Position numbers and translations under genes: made by a program
Notes under the pieces: model-generated
What the model was told of the DNA's origin: nothing
The model's input: only the letters and a program-made list of their open reading frames with translations
The model's database searches: none
Assembly: GCA_963724385.1 (NCBI GenBank)
Contig: CAVRUJ010000001.1
Location: 558,001-622,000 of the forward strand
Source of the DNA: DASXQK01 sp963724385
GTDB lineage: Bacteria; Pseudomonadota; Alphaproteobacteria; Dongiales; Dongiaceae
Length of the DNA: 64,000 bases
Reading direction: 5' to 3'
Shown here: positions 1 through 8,805 of the stretch, one piece after another
Position numbering within the stretch: the first letter of the stretch is position 1
Layout of the letters: each line of letters begins with the position of its first letter

Positions 1-403
1 TCCGGTTCGGCCGGCAGACAGCAAATTCTATCAGACCCCCGCCGTGCATAAATGGTGCATTTGCGCACTCTAATGGCGCATTTGCGTACTTGTACCGGCG
101 GGACAGTCCGCGCAAGCCAGTTTGGCACCTCTCGGCCGAGAAGGCCAGAGAAGCAAGGGCGATGTCTGGTCGAAGCAACAGCGGCAGTATTCGGATGCCC
201 CGTCGGGCCGGCAGCGGCGGCCGCGGAACCATTTCAGGGCCACTTGATGACACCAAAGTCATCTCTATCCGGCCCAGTTTCGTTGACAGTGTCCGGACAG
301 CTTCCAATAATGTTTCCTTGATCCGCCGGCATGGTCGCGCACAGGACCGGGACAATGGGGTAGGCTTGCGGAACCTAGAGGCTTCAACAGGGGAGAATCA
401 GTC
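1..403. other. Non-coding leader before the peptide ABC operon
   Basis: I see no convincing gene here. The stretch holds a pair of 17-nt near-identical direct repeats (52-89) and a 12-nt perfect palindrome TCTCGGCCGAGA at 130-141. It runs directly into the binding-protein gene at 404 and presumably carries that operon's promoter. No clear -35/-10 pair stands out. Confidence 0.6.
52..89. repeat. Two imperfect 17-nt direct repeats, period 21
   Basis: The copies at 52-68 (ATGGTGCATTTGCGCAC) and 73-89 (ATGGCGCATTTGCGTAC) differ at two positions and sit two helical turns apart. The first contains a GTGC-N6-GCAC inverted repeat. The arrangement resembles a tandem regulator-binding site ahead of the importer operon. 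That role is inference. Confidence 0.45.
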
Positions 404-2065
404 TTGAAAAGGAACGACAGGCTCATCGACGGCATTCGCCGCCGGAGCACCGAAATCGAGAATCACCTCATCGACGAATTGGCAGCCGGCTTGATCGGCC
501 GACGGGAGTTCCTGCGCCACGGCGCCGTGCTCGGCATGTCGCTGCCGCTGCTGACGACGCTCGGGGGGGCGTTCGGCCTGTCCGCTGTCGCGGCAAAGCC
601 CGCCATGGCGGCCATGGGCGGCACCATCAAGGTGGCGACCACCGTGCCCGCGGCTGCGATCGACCCGGTGACTATCGCCGATGGCGGCGGCCTCTTGATG
701 CTGCAGCAGGTGGGCGAGTTCCTGTGCATCTCCGGTTCCGACCTGCGTCTCAGGCCCGCGCTTGCCGAAAGCTGGAAGCCGAACCAGGACGGCAGCGTCT
801 GGACCTTCACGCTGCGCAAGGGCGTCAAGTTCCACAACGGAAAATCGATGTCGGCTGACGACGTGGTCGCGACCATCGAACGCCTAGCCGACCCGAAGAA
901 TGCGTCCAACGCGCTCTCCGCCTTCGCCGGGGTGCTGTCCAAAGGCAACACCAAGAAGGTCGACGATAACACCGTCGCGTTCCAACTCGACGCGCCGAAC
1001 GGGAACTTCCCCTACTACGTCTCCTCGGACAACTACAACGCCATCATCCTGCCGGCCGACTATGCCGGCGATTTCGAGAAGAATTTCATCGCCACCGGCG
1101 CCTTCAAGCTGGAGAAATACACGCCCAAGGTCGGCGCCTCCTTCGTGCGGAACGACGATTACTGGGGTCCCAAGGCCTCGCCGGATCGCACCGAGTTCGC
1201 CTTCTACGCCGACATGGAGCCCCAGGTGCTGGCGCTCCAGGGCCATCAGGTCGACATCATCAACCAGCTTCCCGTGATCCAGGGCATGGCGCTGCTGAAC
1301 GACCCGACCGTCAACATCCTCAGCATCAAGTCCAGCGCCCACACCCAGGTCCACATGCGCTGCGACATGGCACCCTTCACCGACAAGCGGGTGCGCCGGG
1401 CGGTCGCGCTGTGCCTGGACCGTAAGAAGCTGATCCGAGGCCTCTTCCGCGGCCATTCGGACGTCGGCAACGACAGCCCCTTCGCGCCGGTTTTCCCGTC
1501 CACTGACAAGTCCGTCGGCCAACGCGAACGCGACATCGCCCAGGCCAAGCAGCTGTTGTCGGATGCCGGCTTCCCCAACGGCTTCACCGTCAAGCTGACG
1601 ACGGAGAAGTACATCGAGATCCCGGAATACTGCCAGGTCATCCAGCAGGCGGTGCGCGACGCCGGCATTACCATCGATCTCAACATCGAAAGCCAGGATG
1701 CCTATTACGGCAAGGCGGTGTTCGGCCAGTCCGACTGGTTGGATTCGATCCTCGCCGCCACGGACTACGGCCACCGGGGCGTGCCCAATGTCGTGTTGGC
1801 GGCGCCGCTCAAAAGCGACGGCACCTGGAACGCGGCCCACTTCAAGAACAAGGAATACGACGGCCTCGTCGGCCAGTATGTCGCGGCCCTCGACCTGCAG
1901 TCCCAGCGCGCGACGGCGGGCCAGATCCAGCGCCTCCTTCTGGACGAGACGCCGGTGATCTTCTCCTATTTCTACGACTTCCTGACGGCGACGACGAAGA
2001 AGGTCGCCGGTGCGCAGGCGACGGCGATGGGACAGCTGTTCCTGAACCGCGCCACGAACTTGTAG
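404..2065 (+). CDS. Peptide-type ABC transporter substrate-binding protein
   Basis: Periplasmic binding component of a family-5 (peptide/nickel/opine-type) ABC importer, 553 aa, the usual length. The TTG start at 404 is chosen because GGGAGA lies about 8 nt upstream and no better in-frame ATG precedes the signal. The N-terminus carries a twin-arginine-like signal (GRREFLRHGAVLGMSLPLL, about residues 32-50) followed by a hydrophobic stretch and an A-x-A cleavage region ending in KPAMA. This fits alphaproteobacterial members of the family that are exported by Tat. Further in, the pattern WKPNQDGSVWTFTLRKGVKF is the SBP_bac_5 hallmark. It heads an operon with two permeases and a double ATPase. 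The ligand is unknown; dipeptides, oligopeptides or opines are possible. Confidence 0.9.
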   Translation: MKRNDRLIDGIRRRSTEIENHLIDELAAGLIGRREFLRHGAVLGMSLPLLTTLGGAFGLSAVAAKPAMAAMGGTIKVATTVPAAAIDPVTIADGGGLLMLQQVGEFLCISGSDLRLRPALAESWKPNQDGSVWTFTLRKGVKFHNGKSMSADDVVATIERLADPKNASNALSAFAGVLSKGNTKKVDDNTVAFQLDAPNGNFPYYVSSDNYNAIILPADYAGDFEKNFIATGAFKLEKYTPKVGASFVRNDDYWGPKASPDRTEFAFYADMEPQVLALQGHQVDIINQLPVIQGMALLNDPTVNILSIKSSAHTQVHMRCDMAPFTDKRVRRAVALCLDRKKLIRGLFRGHSDVGNDSPFAPVFPSTDKSVGQRERDIAQAKQLLSDAGFPNGFTVKLTTEKYIEIPEYCQVIQQAVRDAGITIDLNIESQDAYYGKAVFGQSDWLDSILAATDYGHRGVPNVVLAAPLKSDGTWNAAHFKNKEYDGLVGQYVAALDLQSQRATAGQIQRLLLDETPVIFSYFYDFLTATTKKVAGAQATAMGQLFLNRATNL

Positions 2066-2113
2066 GCGAGGGGCCTGTAGTTGACGAGCCTATAGGTGGC
2101 CGGATCTTGTTCC

Positions 2114-2143
2114 CCCGCCTGCGGCGCCTCGGCCGCAGGCGGG
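2114..2143 (+). terminator. Intercistronic hairpin after the binding-protein gene
   Basis: The arms CCCGCCTGCGG (2114-2124) and CCGCAGGCGGG (2133-2143) pair perfectly over 11 bp around an 8-nt loop, with no T-run behind. Hairpins at this place in ABC-importer operons often protect the upstream message or partly terminate, so that binding protein exceeds permease. The sequence shows the hairpin; the role is inferred. Confidence 0.6.
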
Positions 2144-2162
2144 AATTCCGCGTGACCTGCCG

Positions 2163-3122
2163 GTGAACATCGCCCGCATCCTCGCCAAACGCCTCCTGCT
2201 GTCCCTGGTGACGCTGTGGCTGCTCAGCGTCTTCGTTTTCGCCGGCGGCCAGCTGCTGCCGGGCGACGTGGGCCGGGCCATCCTGGGTCCGCTGGCCGAT
2301 GCACGCGCGGTCGCCAACCTCAACCACATGCTGGGGGTCGACAGGCCGCTTCTGGTGCAATACGGCGATTGGATCGGCCATTTCCTGGTCGGCAACATGG
2401 GCATGTCGTACATTTTCCGCAGCCCGGTCGCTGGTTTCATCACCACGGCCCTGTTCAATTCCTTCAAACTCGGCCTGGTCGCCTTCGTGCTGGTGGTGCC
2501 GCTTGGCATCTTCGGGGGCGTCTTTGCCGCGCTTCATGTCGGCCGGCCGATCGACCGTATCATCAGCGTGGTCGGGCTCTCGGCCACGGTCCTGCCAGAG
2601 TTCGTTTCCGGCATCGTCCTGATCATGATCTTCGGGGTCTGGCTCAATTGGCTGCCGATCACGGCGAGCTGGCCCGACGGGGCGGGGCCGCTGACCCAGA
2701 TCTACTATCTGTTCATGCCCTCGCTGCCCTTGGTCCTGGTGCTTTTCGGCTACATCGCCCGCATGGCCAGGGCCGGCACGGTGGAGGCGCTGGACGCCGA
2801 CTATACCCGCACCGCGGTGCTGAAGGGCCTGCCCCGGCGCACGGTGATCTGGCGCCATGTGCTGCGCAACGCGCTGCTGCCGACCATAACCGTGATCGCG
2901 ACCCAGGTGGGTTACCTGATCGGCGGGCTGGTGGTGGTCGAGGTTCTGTTCCACTACCAAGGCATCGGCGGCCTCATCTACACCGCCGCGCGGGGCAAGG
3001 ATTTCCCCATGCTGGAAGCGGGCGTGCTCACGGTCGGCATCATCTACACCGTGGCGACCTTGGCCGCGGATCTGCTCTATTCGCTGCTCAATCCGCGCAT
3101 CCGCTTCGGGGGCGCGGAGTGA
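2163..3122 (+). CDS. ABC transporter permease, DppB-like
   Basis: Inner-membrane permease of the peptide importer, 319 aa, GTG start. It has an N-terminal membrane anchor (residues about 5-30) with the LLPGDVGRAILGPLAD segment typical of DppB/GsiC proteins. Further membrane spans follow, and the EAA-type cytoplasmic loop (YTRTAVLKGLPRRTVIWRHVLRN, about residues 215-238) couples to the ATPase. Its stop codon overlaps the start of the next permease gene (GTGA, 3119-3122), so the two subunits are translationally coupled. It lies 97 nt after the binding-protein gene, across a strong hairpin. Confidence 0.9.
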   Translation: MNIARILAKRLLLSLVTLWLLSVFVFAGGQLLPGDVGRAILGPLADARAVANLNHMLGVDRPLLVQYGDWIGHFLVGNMGMSYIFRSPVAGFITTALFNSFKLGLVAFVLVVPLGIFGGVFAALHVGRPIDRIISVVGLSATVLPEFVSGIVLIMIFGVWLNWLPITASWPDGAGPLTQIYYLFMPSLPLVLVLFGYIARMARAGTVEALDADYTRTAVLKGLPRRTVIWRHVLRNALLPTITVIATQVGYLIGGLVVVEVLFHYQGIGGLIYTAARGKDFPMLEAGVLTVGIIYTVATLAADLLYSLLNPRIRFGGAE

Positions 3123-4000
3123 GCGACCGTGTCGCCGAAGCGCCGGGCGCGGTCGACGCCTCCAGCCTCAAGGCCGCGCGGCGCGAGCGCCTGCGCCTGC
3201 TCTTCCGGTCGGGCACCTTCATCGCCGGCTTCGTGATCGTCGCCTTCTGGGCCATCTGCGCGGTCTTCGGCCATCACATCGCGCCGCAGGACCCCTATGC
3301 CGACGACCTGCTGAACACCCTCGACCCGCCCTCGGCCGACCATTGGTTCGGCACCGACCAGCTCGGCCGCGACGTATTCAGCCGGGTCATCGTCGGGGCC
3401 CAGGACATCCTGACCGTGGCCCCGCTGGCCACCCTGCTCGGCACCGTGCTCGGCGCCGCTCTGGGCCTGGTGACGGGCTACTTCCGCGGCTATGTGGATG
3501 ATGCCATGAGCCGCATGATCGACGCGGTGAATGCCCTCCCGTTGGTCATCATCGCCTTGCTCGCGCTGGTCGCGCTCGGCAGCTCGGACGCCACCGTCGT
3601 CGTCGTGATCGGCGTCATCTTCGCGCCCATCATCGCCCGCACCGTGCGCTCGGCAGTGCTGTCGGAGCGCGAACTCGACTATGTGGCGGCGGCGCGCCTC
3701 AGAGGCGAAGGCCCGTTCTACATCATGTTCGTCGAGATTCTGCCCAACGTGCTGCCGCCGATCCTGGTCGAGTCCACGGTGCGCCTGGGCTACGCCATCT
3801 TCGCCGTGGCCACGCTCAGCTTCATCGGCTTCGGCATCCAGCCGCCCTCGCCCGATTGGGGCCTCGCCATCTCCGAAAGCTACGGCCTCATCGATGGCGG
3901 CTATTGGTGGACGGTGCTGTTCGATGCCTTCGCCATTGCTTCCCTCGTCGTCGGCGTGAACATGCTGGCCGACGGCATCCAGGCGGTATTCGAGACATGA
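3119..4000 (+). CDS. ABC transporter permease, DppC-like
   Basis: Second permease of the importer, 293 aa. I take the GTG at 3119, which overlaps the upstream stop (GTGA). The frame is open further upstream, but that part has no membrane-protein character. After a cytoplasmic N-terminus it shows the DppC signature PSADHWFGTDQLGRDVFSR (about residues 70-90) and membrane segments. The EAA loop (LDYVAAARLRGEGPFYIMF) and SFIGFGIQPPSPDWG near the C-terminus are also characteristic of DppC/OppC. Its last codons overlap the ATPase start by ATGA (3997-4000). Confidence 0.92.
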   Translation: MSDRVAEAPGAVDASSLKAARRERLRLLFRSGTFIAGFVIVAFWAICAVFGHHIAPQDPYADDLLNTLDPPSADHWFGTDQLGRDVFSRVIVGAQDILTVAPLATLLGTVLGAALGLVTGYFRGYVDDAMSRMIDAVNALPLVIIALLALVALGSSDATVVVVIGVIFAPIIARTVRSAVLSERELDYVAAARLRGEGPFYIMFVEILPNVLPPILVESTVRLGYAIFAVATLSFIGFGIQPPSPDWGLAISESYGLIDGGYWWTVLFDAFAIASLVVGVNMLADGIQAVFET

Positions 4001-6039
4001 GCCCGGCCGCTCCGAGCACGGCCGAAGCCGCTGCCAGGGCGCCGGTCGACACCCTCACGGTGGATGGGCTCGACGTCGCCTATCGCGTGCGCGGACGCGA
4101 CCGCCAGGTGCTGCGGGGCTTGAGCTTCCGGATCGGGCGCGCGGAGTCCTACGGCCTGGTCGGCGAATCGGGTTGCGGCAAGTCGACCGCGGCACTTGCC
4201 GCCGTGCGCTATCTGCCGCGCAACGGCCGGGTGCGCGCCGGGCGCATCCTGGTGGACGGCCGCGACCTTCTGGCCCTCGGCGAGGGCGACCTGCGCAAGC
4301 TTCGGGCCACCACCGTGTCCATGGTCTATCAGGATCCGGGCCGCGCCCTCAATCCCTCGATCCCCGTGGGCAGCCAGCTGGCCGAGGTGTTCCTGCTCCA
4401 AGGCCACGGCAAGGCCGAGGCGCGGGAAAGGTCGGCCGCCATGCTGAAGCGGGTGCAGATCGCCGACCCGCGCCAGGTCATGGACCGCTATCCCCATCAG
4501 CTTTCCGGCGGGATGCAGCAGCGGGTCGCCATCGCCATGGCGCTCGCCATCGATCCCAAGCTTCTGATCCTGGACGAGCCGACCACGGGGCTCGACGCCA
4601 CGGTGGAATCCGAGGTCCTCGACCTGGTTGCGAAGCTGCGCGGCGAGTTCCACACCTCTGTCCTGTTCATCAGCCACAACCTCGCCGTCATCGCCCAGAT
4701 GTGCGACCGGGTGGGCGTGCTCTACGCCGGCACCCTGGTGGAAGACGGCCCCACCCAGGCGGTGTTCGAGGGGCCGCGCCATCCCTATACCGTGGGCCTC
4801 CTGCGCTGCCTGCCGCGCCGGGGCCGGCGCAAGGATCACGGCCGGCTCGACACGATCCCGGGATTCCTGCCGCCGCCGGGCGCGATCCCGACGGGCTGCG
4901 TCTTCGCCGAGCGCTGCGCGCTTGCCGACGAGCGCTGCCGGCGGGAGGAGCCGGCCCTCATCGATCTCGGCGGCCGGCGCAGCCGCTGCCACTACCATGA
5001 CCGGGCGCCGGATCTGCCGCGCGCCACGCCGGCGGATCAAGCGATCACCCACGCGCCGGCGCGCGAGCCCGTGCTCAGGATCGAGCGGCTGGCCAAGACC
5101 TTCGGCGCCCACGGTCACGCGGTCAGGGCGCTGTCCGACGTGGCCCTCGTGCTGGCGCCGGGCGAGACGCTGGGGTTGGTTGGAGAATCGGGCAGCGGCA
5201 AGACGACGCTCGCTCGAATTCTTCTCGGCCTGACGGCGCCGGACGCCGGCAGCGCCATCGCGCTCGACGGGCGGCCTTTGGCCAGCCGGACCCAGGCCCG
5301 CGATGCCGAGCAGATCAAGTCGCTGCAGATCGTGTTCCAGAACCCGGATTCCGCCCTCAACCGTTCCCATTCGGTGCGCCGGCTGGTCGGTCGCGCGCTC
5401 ACCAAGCTCGCCCGCGTGCCAAGCTCCCAGCGCCTCGAGAAGCTCCTGGCGCTGACCCGGGCTGTGCGCCTGGCCGACCGGTACCTGAGCGCCCGGCCGC
5501 GTCAGCTTTCCGGCGGGCTGAAGCAGCGCGTCGCCATCGCCCGGGCCTTCGCCGGCGACCCGCGCATCGTCGTCTGCGACGAGCCCACCTCGGCGCTCAA
5601 CGTCTCGGTCCAGGCGGCGATTCTCAACCTGCTGGCCGATCTCCAGGCCGAGCGGCATGTGAGCTACATCTTCATCTCCCACGACCTGGGCGTGGTGCGC
5701 TATCTGGCGGACCGGATCGCCGTGCTCTATCTGGGTCGTTTGATGGAAGTCGGCCCGGCGGAGCGGGTCTTCTCCGGTCCGCATCACCCCTATACCGAGG
5801 CGCTGCTCTCGGCCGTGCCGTCCCTGGATGGGCGCCGGCGCGAGCGCATCCGCCTCACGGGCGAAATCCCGAGCGCCATCAACCCGCCCTCGGGCTGCGT
5901 CTTCCACACCCGCTGCCCGCGCAAGCTGGGGGGTATCTGCGAGCGGCAAGAACCGCCGCTGACCGCGATCGAGCACGGCCACGAGATCCGCTGCCATATC
6001 CCGGCCGCCGAGCTTGGCCGCCTGGAAGCGGGAGCCTAG
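3997..6039 (+). CDS. Peptide ABC transporter ATP-binding protein with two fused ATPase domains (DppD-DppF type)
   Basis: A single 680-aa polypeptide with both ATPase halves. The ATG at 3997 overlaps the permease stop by ATGA. Domain 1 has Walker A GESGCGKST (residues 56-64), signature LSGGMQQRV, Walker B LLILDEPTTGLD and an oligopeptide-type C-terminal cysteine segment (TGCVFAERCALADERC). Domain 2 repeats this with GESGSGKTT, LSGGLKQRV and SGCVFHTRCPRKLGGIC. In domain 2 the D-loop reads EPTSALN where EPTSALD is usual. The two halves form the nucleotide-binding dimer on the cytoplasmic face. Such fusions are common in alphaproteobacteria. A palindromic repeat region follows at 6043-6140. Confidence 0.92.
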   Translation: MSPAAPSTAEAAARAPVDTLTVDGLDVAYRVRGRDRQVLRGLSFRIGRAESYGLVGESGCGKSTAALAAVRYLPRNGRVRAGRILVDGRDLLALGEGDLRKLRATTVSMVYQDPGRALNPSIPVGSQLAEVFLLQGHGKAEARERSAAMLKRVQIADPRQVMDRYPHQLSGGMQQRVAIAMALAIDPKLLILDEPTTGLDATVESEVLDLVAKLRGEFHTSVLFISHNLAVIAQMCDRVGVLYAGTLVEDGPTQAVFEGPRHPYTVGLLRCLPRRGRRKDHGRLDTIPGFLPPPGAIPTGCVFAERCALADERCRREEPALIDLGGRRSRCHYHDRAPDLPRATPADQAITHAPAREPVLRIERLAKTFGAHGHAVRALSDVALVLAPGETLGLVGESGSGKTTLARILLGLTAPDAGSAIALDGRPLASRTQARDAEQIKSLQIVFQNPDSALNRSHSVRRLVGRALTKLARVPSSQRLEKLLALTRAVRLADRYLSARPRQLSGGLKQRVAIARAFAGDPRIVVCDEPTSALNVSVQAAILNLLADLQAERHVSYIFISHDLGVVRYLADRIAVLYLGRLMEVGPAERVFSGPHHPYTEALLSAVPSLDGRRRERIRLTGEIPSAINPPSGCVFHTRCPRKLGGICERQEPPLTAIEHGHEIRCHIPAAELGRLEAGA

Positions 6040-6042
6040 AGA

Positions 6043-6081
6043 ATTTTCCGCCGAAGTGGGCACCGGTTCGGCGTAGAAAAT
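6043..6081. repeat. Interspersed palindrome with GTGGGCACCGG loop
   Basis: ATTTTCCGCCGAA (6043-6055) pairs with TTCGGCG-TA-GAAAAT (6067-6081) with one two-base bulge, around the loop GTGGGCACCGG. It resembles small intergenic repeats I recall from Hyphomicrobiales and Rhodospirillales. It lies between converging genes and may act as a bidirectional transcription end. Confidence 0.6.
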
Positions 6082-6100
6082 GCGACCAGACCAAGGAATC

Positions 6101-6140
6101 TAGAGCATGTTTCGATTCAATCGGATCGAAACATGCTCTA
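6101..6140. repeat. Perfect 16-bp palindrome carrying the neighbour's stop codon
   Basis: TAGAGCATGTTTCGAT (6101-6116) and its exact reverse complement (6125-6140) surround an 8-nt loop. The final three bases (6138-6140) are the TAG stop codon of the minus-strand gene. The termini TAGAGCA/TGCTCTA recur in the element at 44366-44417. Confidence 0.75.
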
Positions 6141-7244
6141 ACCGCGCAAATCGAGGAACGGTTCGCCGAAGGTTTCCACCATCGGGATGACGCCGAGGCC
6201 GGGCGCGCTTCCCATGGTGATCCGGCCGTCTGCCACGGGCGGGATGCCCCTGGCATTGGCCACCGTGACCCAGTTGTGGAAATCCACCGTATGCAGGCGT
6301 AGTTCCTCCGGCGTCGAGAGCGAGAGCTGGACCATGGCCGCCGTGTCGATTTCGGCACCGCCGGTGTCCTCGATGGTGACGGCGATGCCGAGTTCCACCG
6401 CCACGTCCCGGATGAGCCGGGCCGGTCCAATGCCGCCGACCCGGGCGAGCTTGATGGTGACGGCATCGGCGACCCGGTCCGCATGGGCCTGGACCAGGGC
6501 GGCGAGGCTGTCGATCAATTCGTCCAGCACCAGCGGCCGGTCGCAGTCGTGCCGGAGCGCGCGGCATTCGGCGTAACTGGCCGCCGGCTGCTCCATGTAG
6601 AAATCGAGATGCCGGGTGGCGCGCAGGAAGCGCCGGGCCTGATGGGTCGTCCATCCGCCATTCGCGTCGGCAAACAGCACGATGCCGGCGCCGACGGCTG
6701 CGCGGACGGCCTCGATGCGCTCGATGTCCTCGTCGGGGTCGAGCCCGACCTTGACCTGGATCCGCCGATAGCCTTCGCCGACATAGGCCCTGGCCCGGCG
6801 CGCCATGGCCTCGGGTTCGTCCTGGGAAACGGACCGGTAGAGATCGACCGCCTCGCCATAGCGGCCACCGGTGAGCTCGGCCAACGGCAGGCCCGCCACC
6901 TTGCCGAGGATGTCCCAGCAGGCCATGTCGAGAGCGGCCTTGGCATAGGGGTGGCCCTTCAGCAGGAAGTTCATGCGCCGGCCGATCGCCGCGGGCTGGC
7001 GTGGGTCGGCGCCGATCAGCGAGGGCGCCAGCTCGCGCAGCGCCGCCCTGGCGCCGCCGGCGAAGGCCGGATCATAGAAGGCGCCGAGCGGGGCCATCTC
7101 GCCCCAGCCCTCGATCCCCTGGTCGGTCACCAGGCGGATGACCAGGGAGTCGAATCCGAGGGCCGAGCGTCCGCCGGAACAGGTATAGGGGCCGTCGCGA
7201 AACGGCTGATGCAGGCGATAGGCGACGATGTCCTTGATGCGCAC
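6138..7244 (-). CDS. Mandelate racemase/muconate lactonizing enzyme-family protein
   Basis: Enolase-superfamily enzyme, 368 aa, with an N-terminal capping domain (about 1-125) and a (beta/alpha) barrel. Visible catalytic pattern: QVKVG with Lys165, metal ligands Asp193 (FADANGG), Glu218 (MEQP) and Asp241 (LDELID), and Lys265 (TIKLARVGG). Two barrel lysines place it in the muconate-lactonizing/dipeptide-epimerase/cis-3-hydroxyproline-dehydratase subgroup rather than the mandelate-racemase (His) subgroup. The overall pattern suggests a cis-3-hydroxyproline dehydratase or proline-betaine-epimerase-like activity, but the substrate cannot be assigned. It converges on a peptide importer, which could supply an amino-acid derivative. 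Its TAG stop lies inside a palindrome. Confidence 0.85.
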   Translation of the reverse strand: MRIKDIVAYRLHQPFRDGPYTCSGGRSALGFDSLVIRLVTDQGIEGWGEMAPLGAFYDPAFAGGARAALRELAPSLIGADPRQPAAIGRRMNFLLKGHPYAKAALDMACWDILGKVAGLPLAELTGGRYGEAVDLYRSVSQDEPEAMARRARAYVGEGYRRIQVKVGLDPDEDIERIEAVRAAVGAGIVLFADANGGWTTHQARRFLRATRHLDFYMEQPAASYAECRALRHDCDRPLVLDELIDSLAALVQAHADRVADAVTIKLARVGGIGPARLIRDVAVELGIAVTIEDTGGAEIDTAAMVQLSLSTPEELRLHTVDFHNWVTVANARGIPPVADGRITMGSAPGLGVIPMVETFGEPFLDLRG

Positions 7245-7300
7245 TGCGAGGGCTTCCCTGGGTTCGCCTAGCTGGGATTCCGTCCGGCCGGGTGATCCGC

Positions 7301-8086
7301 TCAGCCGGGTTTATGCCCTCTGAGGTGGGTCGGGCGCAACTCGCCGCTATCCAGGACGATGAGCATTCTTTCCCATACCTGGGTCTGGCGCGCCGCTTCG
7401 GCATCCCCCACCAGGTCGAGCAGCCGAGCGCTGAGCGGTCCGCGGATCGCCGCCAGCTCGGCCCGGGCCGTCTTCGCATACCAGGCATTGCGGTCGATGA
7501 CGGCAACCCGGTCGAAGCCGGCAGCGGTCATGGCCTTGCGGTATCGCTCGGGCGAGGCCATGGCGAAGGAAAGCCCTTCGGACTCGATGTAGCGCCGCAT
7601 CTCGGGGCTCGGCGGCGCGTCGTCCCCCCGCAGCCAATCGCTGGCGGCGAACCAGCCGCCCGGGACGAGCAGGCGGAAGACGTCTCGGAACAGAGCCTCC
7701 TTGTCCGGGATATGAATGATTGCATCCTTGCTGAAGACGATGTCGAAACCTCCGTCCGGCAACGGCAGCGGTCCGGGCGCGACGGCCGCAAATTCCACCC
7801 GACCGGCGAGCCCGCGCCGTTCGGCTTCGTCCCTCGCGCGGGTGATGTTGGCGGCTTCAACGTCGACGCCGACGACCCTCCCCGCGCCGTGGGCCTCGAC
7901 CAGGAGAAAGTCGATCCCGCCGACGCCGCAGCCGATGTCGAGAATGCTGAGCCCTTTGAGATCGAGACCGGCGATGATGCGGGCCACTTCTTCGGGACCG
8001 CCGGGCGACAGGAAGCCCGCACCCCAGACGAGCTCGAGGGCCTCGACCATGGCGTCGCCGTACTCCGCGTCCTCGATCTGCTGCAT
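7301..8086 (-). CDS. SAM-dependent class I methyltransferase
   Basis: 261 aa from the ATG at 8086, chosen because AGGAGAGG lies 7 nt upstream; an earlier ATG at 8110 lacks a ribosome site. Motif I is ILDIGCGVGGIDF, followed by the acidic VVGVDVEA. Motif II/III regions are FDIVFSKDAIIHIPDKEALF and LLVPGGWFAASDW. The HIPDK and PGG pattern with a small C-terminal lid resembles phosphoethanolamine/sarcosine-type small-molecule N-methyltransferases, so a metabolite rather than a nucleic acid is the likely substrate. The gene is 56 nt upstream of the enolase-superfamily gene on the same strand, so the two may be co-transcribed. Confidence 0.85.
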   Translation of the reverse strand: MQQIEDAEYGDAMVEALELVWGAGFLSPGGPEEVARIIAGLDLKGLSILDIGCGVGGIDFLLVEAHGAGRVVGVDVEAANITRARDEAERRGLAGRVEFAAVAPGPLPLPDGGFDIVFSKDAIIHIPDKEALFRDVFRLLVPGGWFAASDWLRGDDAPPSPEMRRYIESEGLSFAMASPERYRKAMTAAGFDRVAVIDRNAWYAKTARAELAAIRGPLSARLLDLVGDAEAARQTQVWERMLIVLDSGELRPTHLRGHKPG

Positions 8087-8424
8087 CCCGATGCCTCTCC
8101 TGGTCTTCATGTCAGGCGCAACCCTTGCCCGGCGGACGGAATGACGTCGGGGACTTGGACTTGGCCTCGATCCGCCGCCGGCGGATTCCGGCCAACGCCA
8201 AGGTTGCATAACACTCGACGAACCGGCGGGCGGCGGTCAAGATAGACGGACAGTCGAGTCGCCCGTAACTGGGAAAGCGCTTGGCTCAAGGGCGTACTCG
8301 GCGAGGGGCGATTTGAGTGTTTGAGCACGCGTATGTCACATAGTGAGGCGCGGGTGGGGACCAGGGGGATGGAAGCGGCCTTCAAGGTCGCAGGCGCGTG
8401 GCGTTGGGCGACCGGGAGGCAGGC
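8087..8424. other. Divergent intergenic region
   Basis: This separates the minus-strand methyltransferase from the plus-strand response regulator and should hold both promoters. It contains a 17-nt palindrome (ATCCGCC-N3-GGCGGAT, 8170-8186). I see no further gene. Confidence 0.55.
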
Positions 8425-8805
8425 ATGAGGCGTCTGTTGCTCATCGATGACGAGCCGGGGATCGCCGATTTCATCCGCCGCGCCGCAGAGGATATCGGAT
8501 TTGAGGTTCGTGCGACCGACCGGCCGACCGAATTCATGGCGCTCTACGCGAGCTTCCAGCCGACGACCATCGTGCTCGATCTCGCCATGCCGGAGGTCGA
8601 CGGCGTCGAACTCATGCGCTGGCTGGCGGACCACGGCTGCAAGGTCCCAATCATGATCATCAGCGGCATCGATCAGCGCGTGCTCGACGCGGCGAGCCGG
8701 CTCGGCGAGGCCCGCGGCCTCAGGATCGCCCGCACGCTCACCAAGCCCATCCGGCTCACCACCTTGCGCCACGCTTTCAACAACCTCGACGCGATTCCCG
8801 AATGA
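8425..8805 (+). CDS. Single-domain response regulator
   Basis: 126-aa receiver domain with no output domain. The ATG at 8425 is preferred over one at 8398 because GGGAGG precedes it by 6 nt. Receiver residues are all present: acidic pair Asp8-Asp9 (LLIDDE), phospho-acceptor Asp52 (IVLDLAMPEVDG), the Ser switch (MIISG) and Lys in TLTKPI. It is translationally coupled (ATGA, 8802-8805) to the EAL phosphodiesterase gene. The simplest reading is a split two-component unit in which the phosphorylated receiver controls the c-di-GMP phosphodiesterase. No histidine kinase is adjacent. Confidence 0.9.
   Translation: MRRLLLIDDEPGIADFIRRAAEDIGFEVRATDRPTEFMALYASFQPTTIVLDLAMPEVDGVELMRWLADHGCKVPIMIISGIDQRVLDAASRLGEARGLRIARTLTKPIRLTTLRHAFNNLDAIPE

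Noticed and set aside
52..321. Open frame of 89 codons at the window start
   Set aside because: Low-complexity N-terminus produced by the tandem repeat, no ribosome site, and no domain.
1842..2960. Long minus-strand frame opposite the binding protein and permease genes
   Set aside because: Composition (His/Gln/Arg/Asp-rich) and antisense position mark it as a mirror frame.
3901..6063. Very long open frame (720 codons) on the minus strand opposite the double ATPase
   Set aside because: Antisense to a fully conserved ATPase gene, with Arg/Gly/His-rich composition typical of mirror frames in GC-rich DNA.
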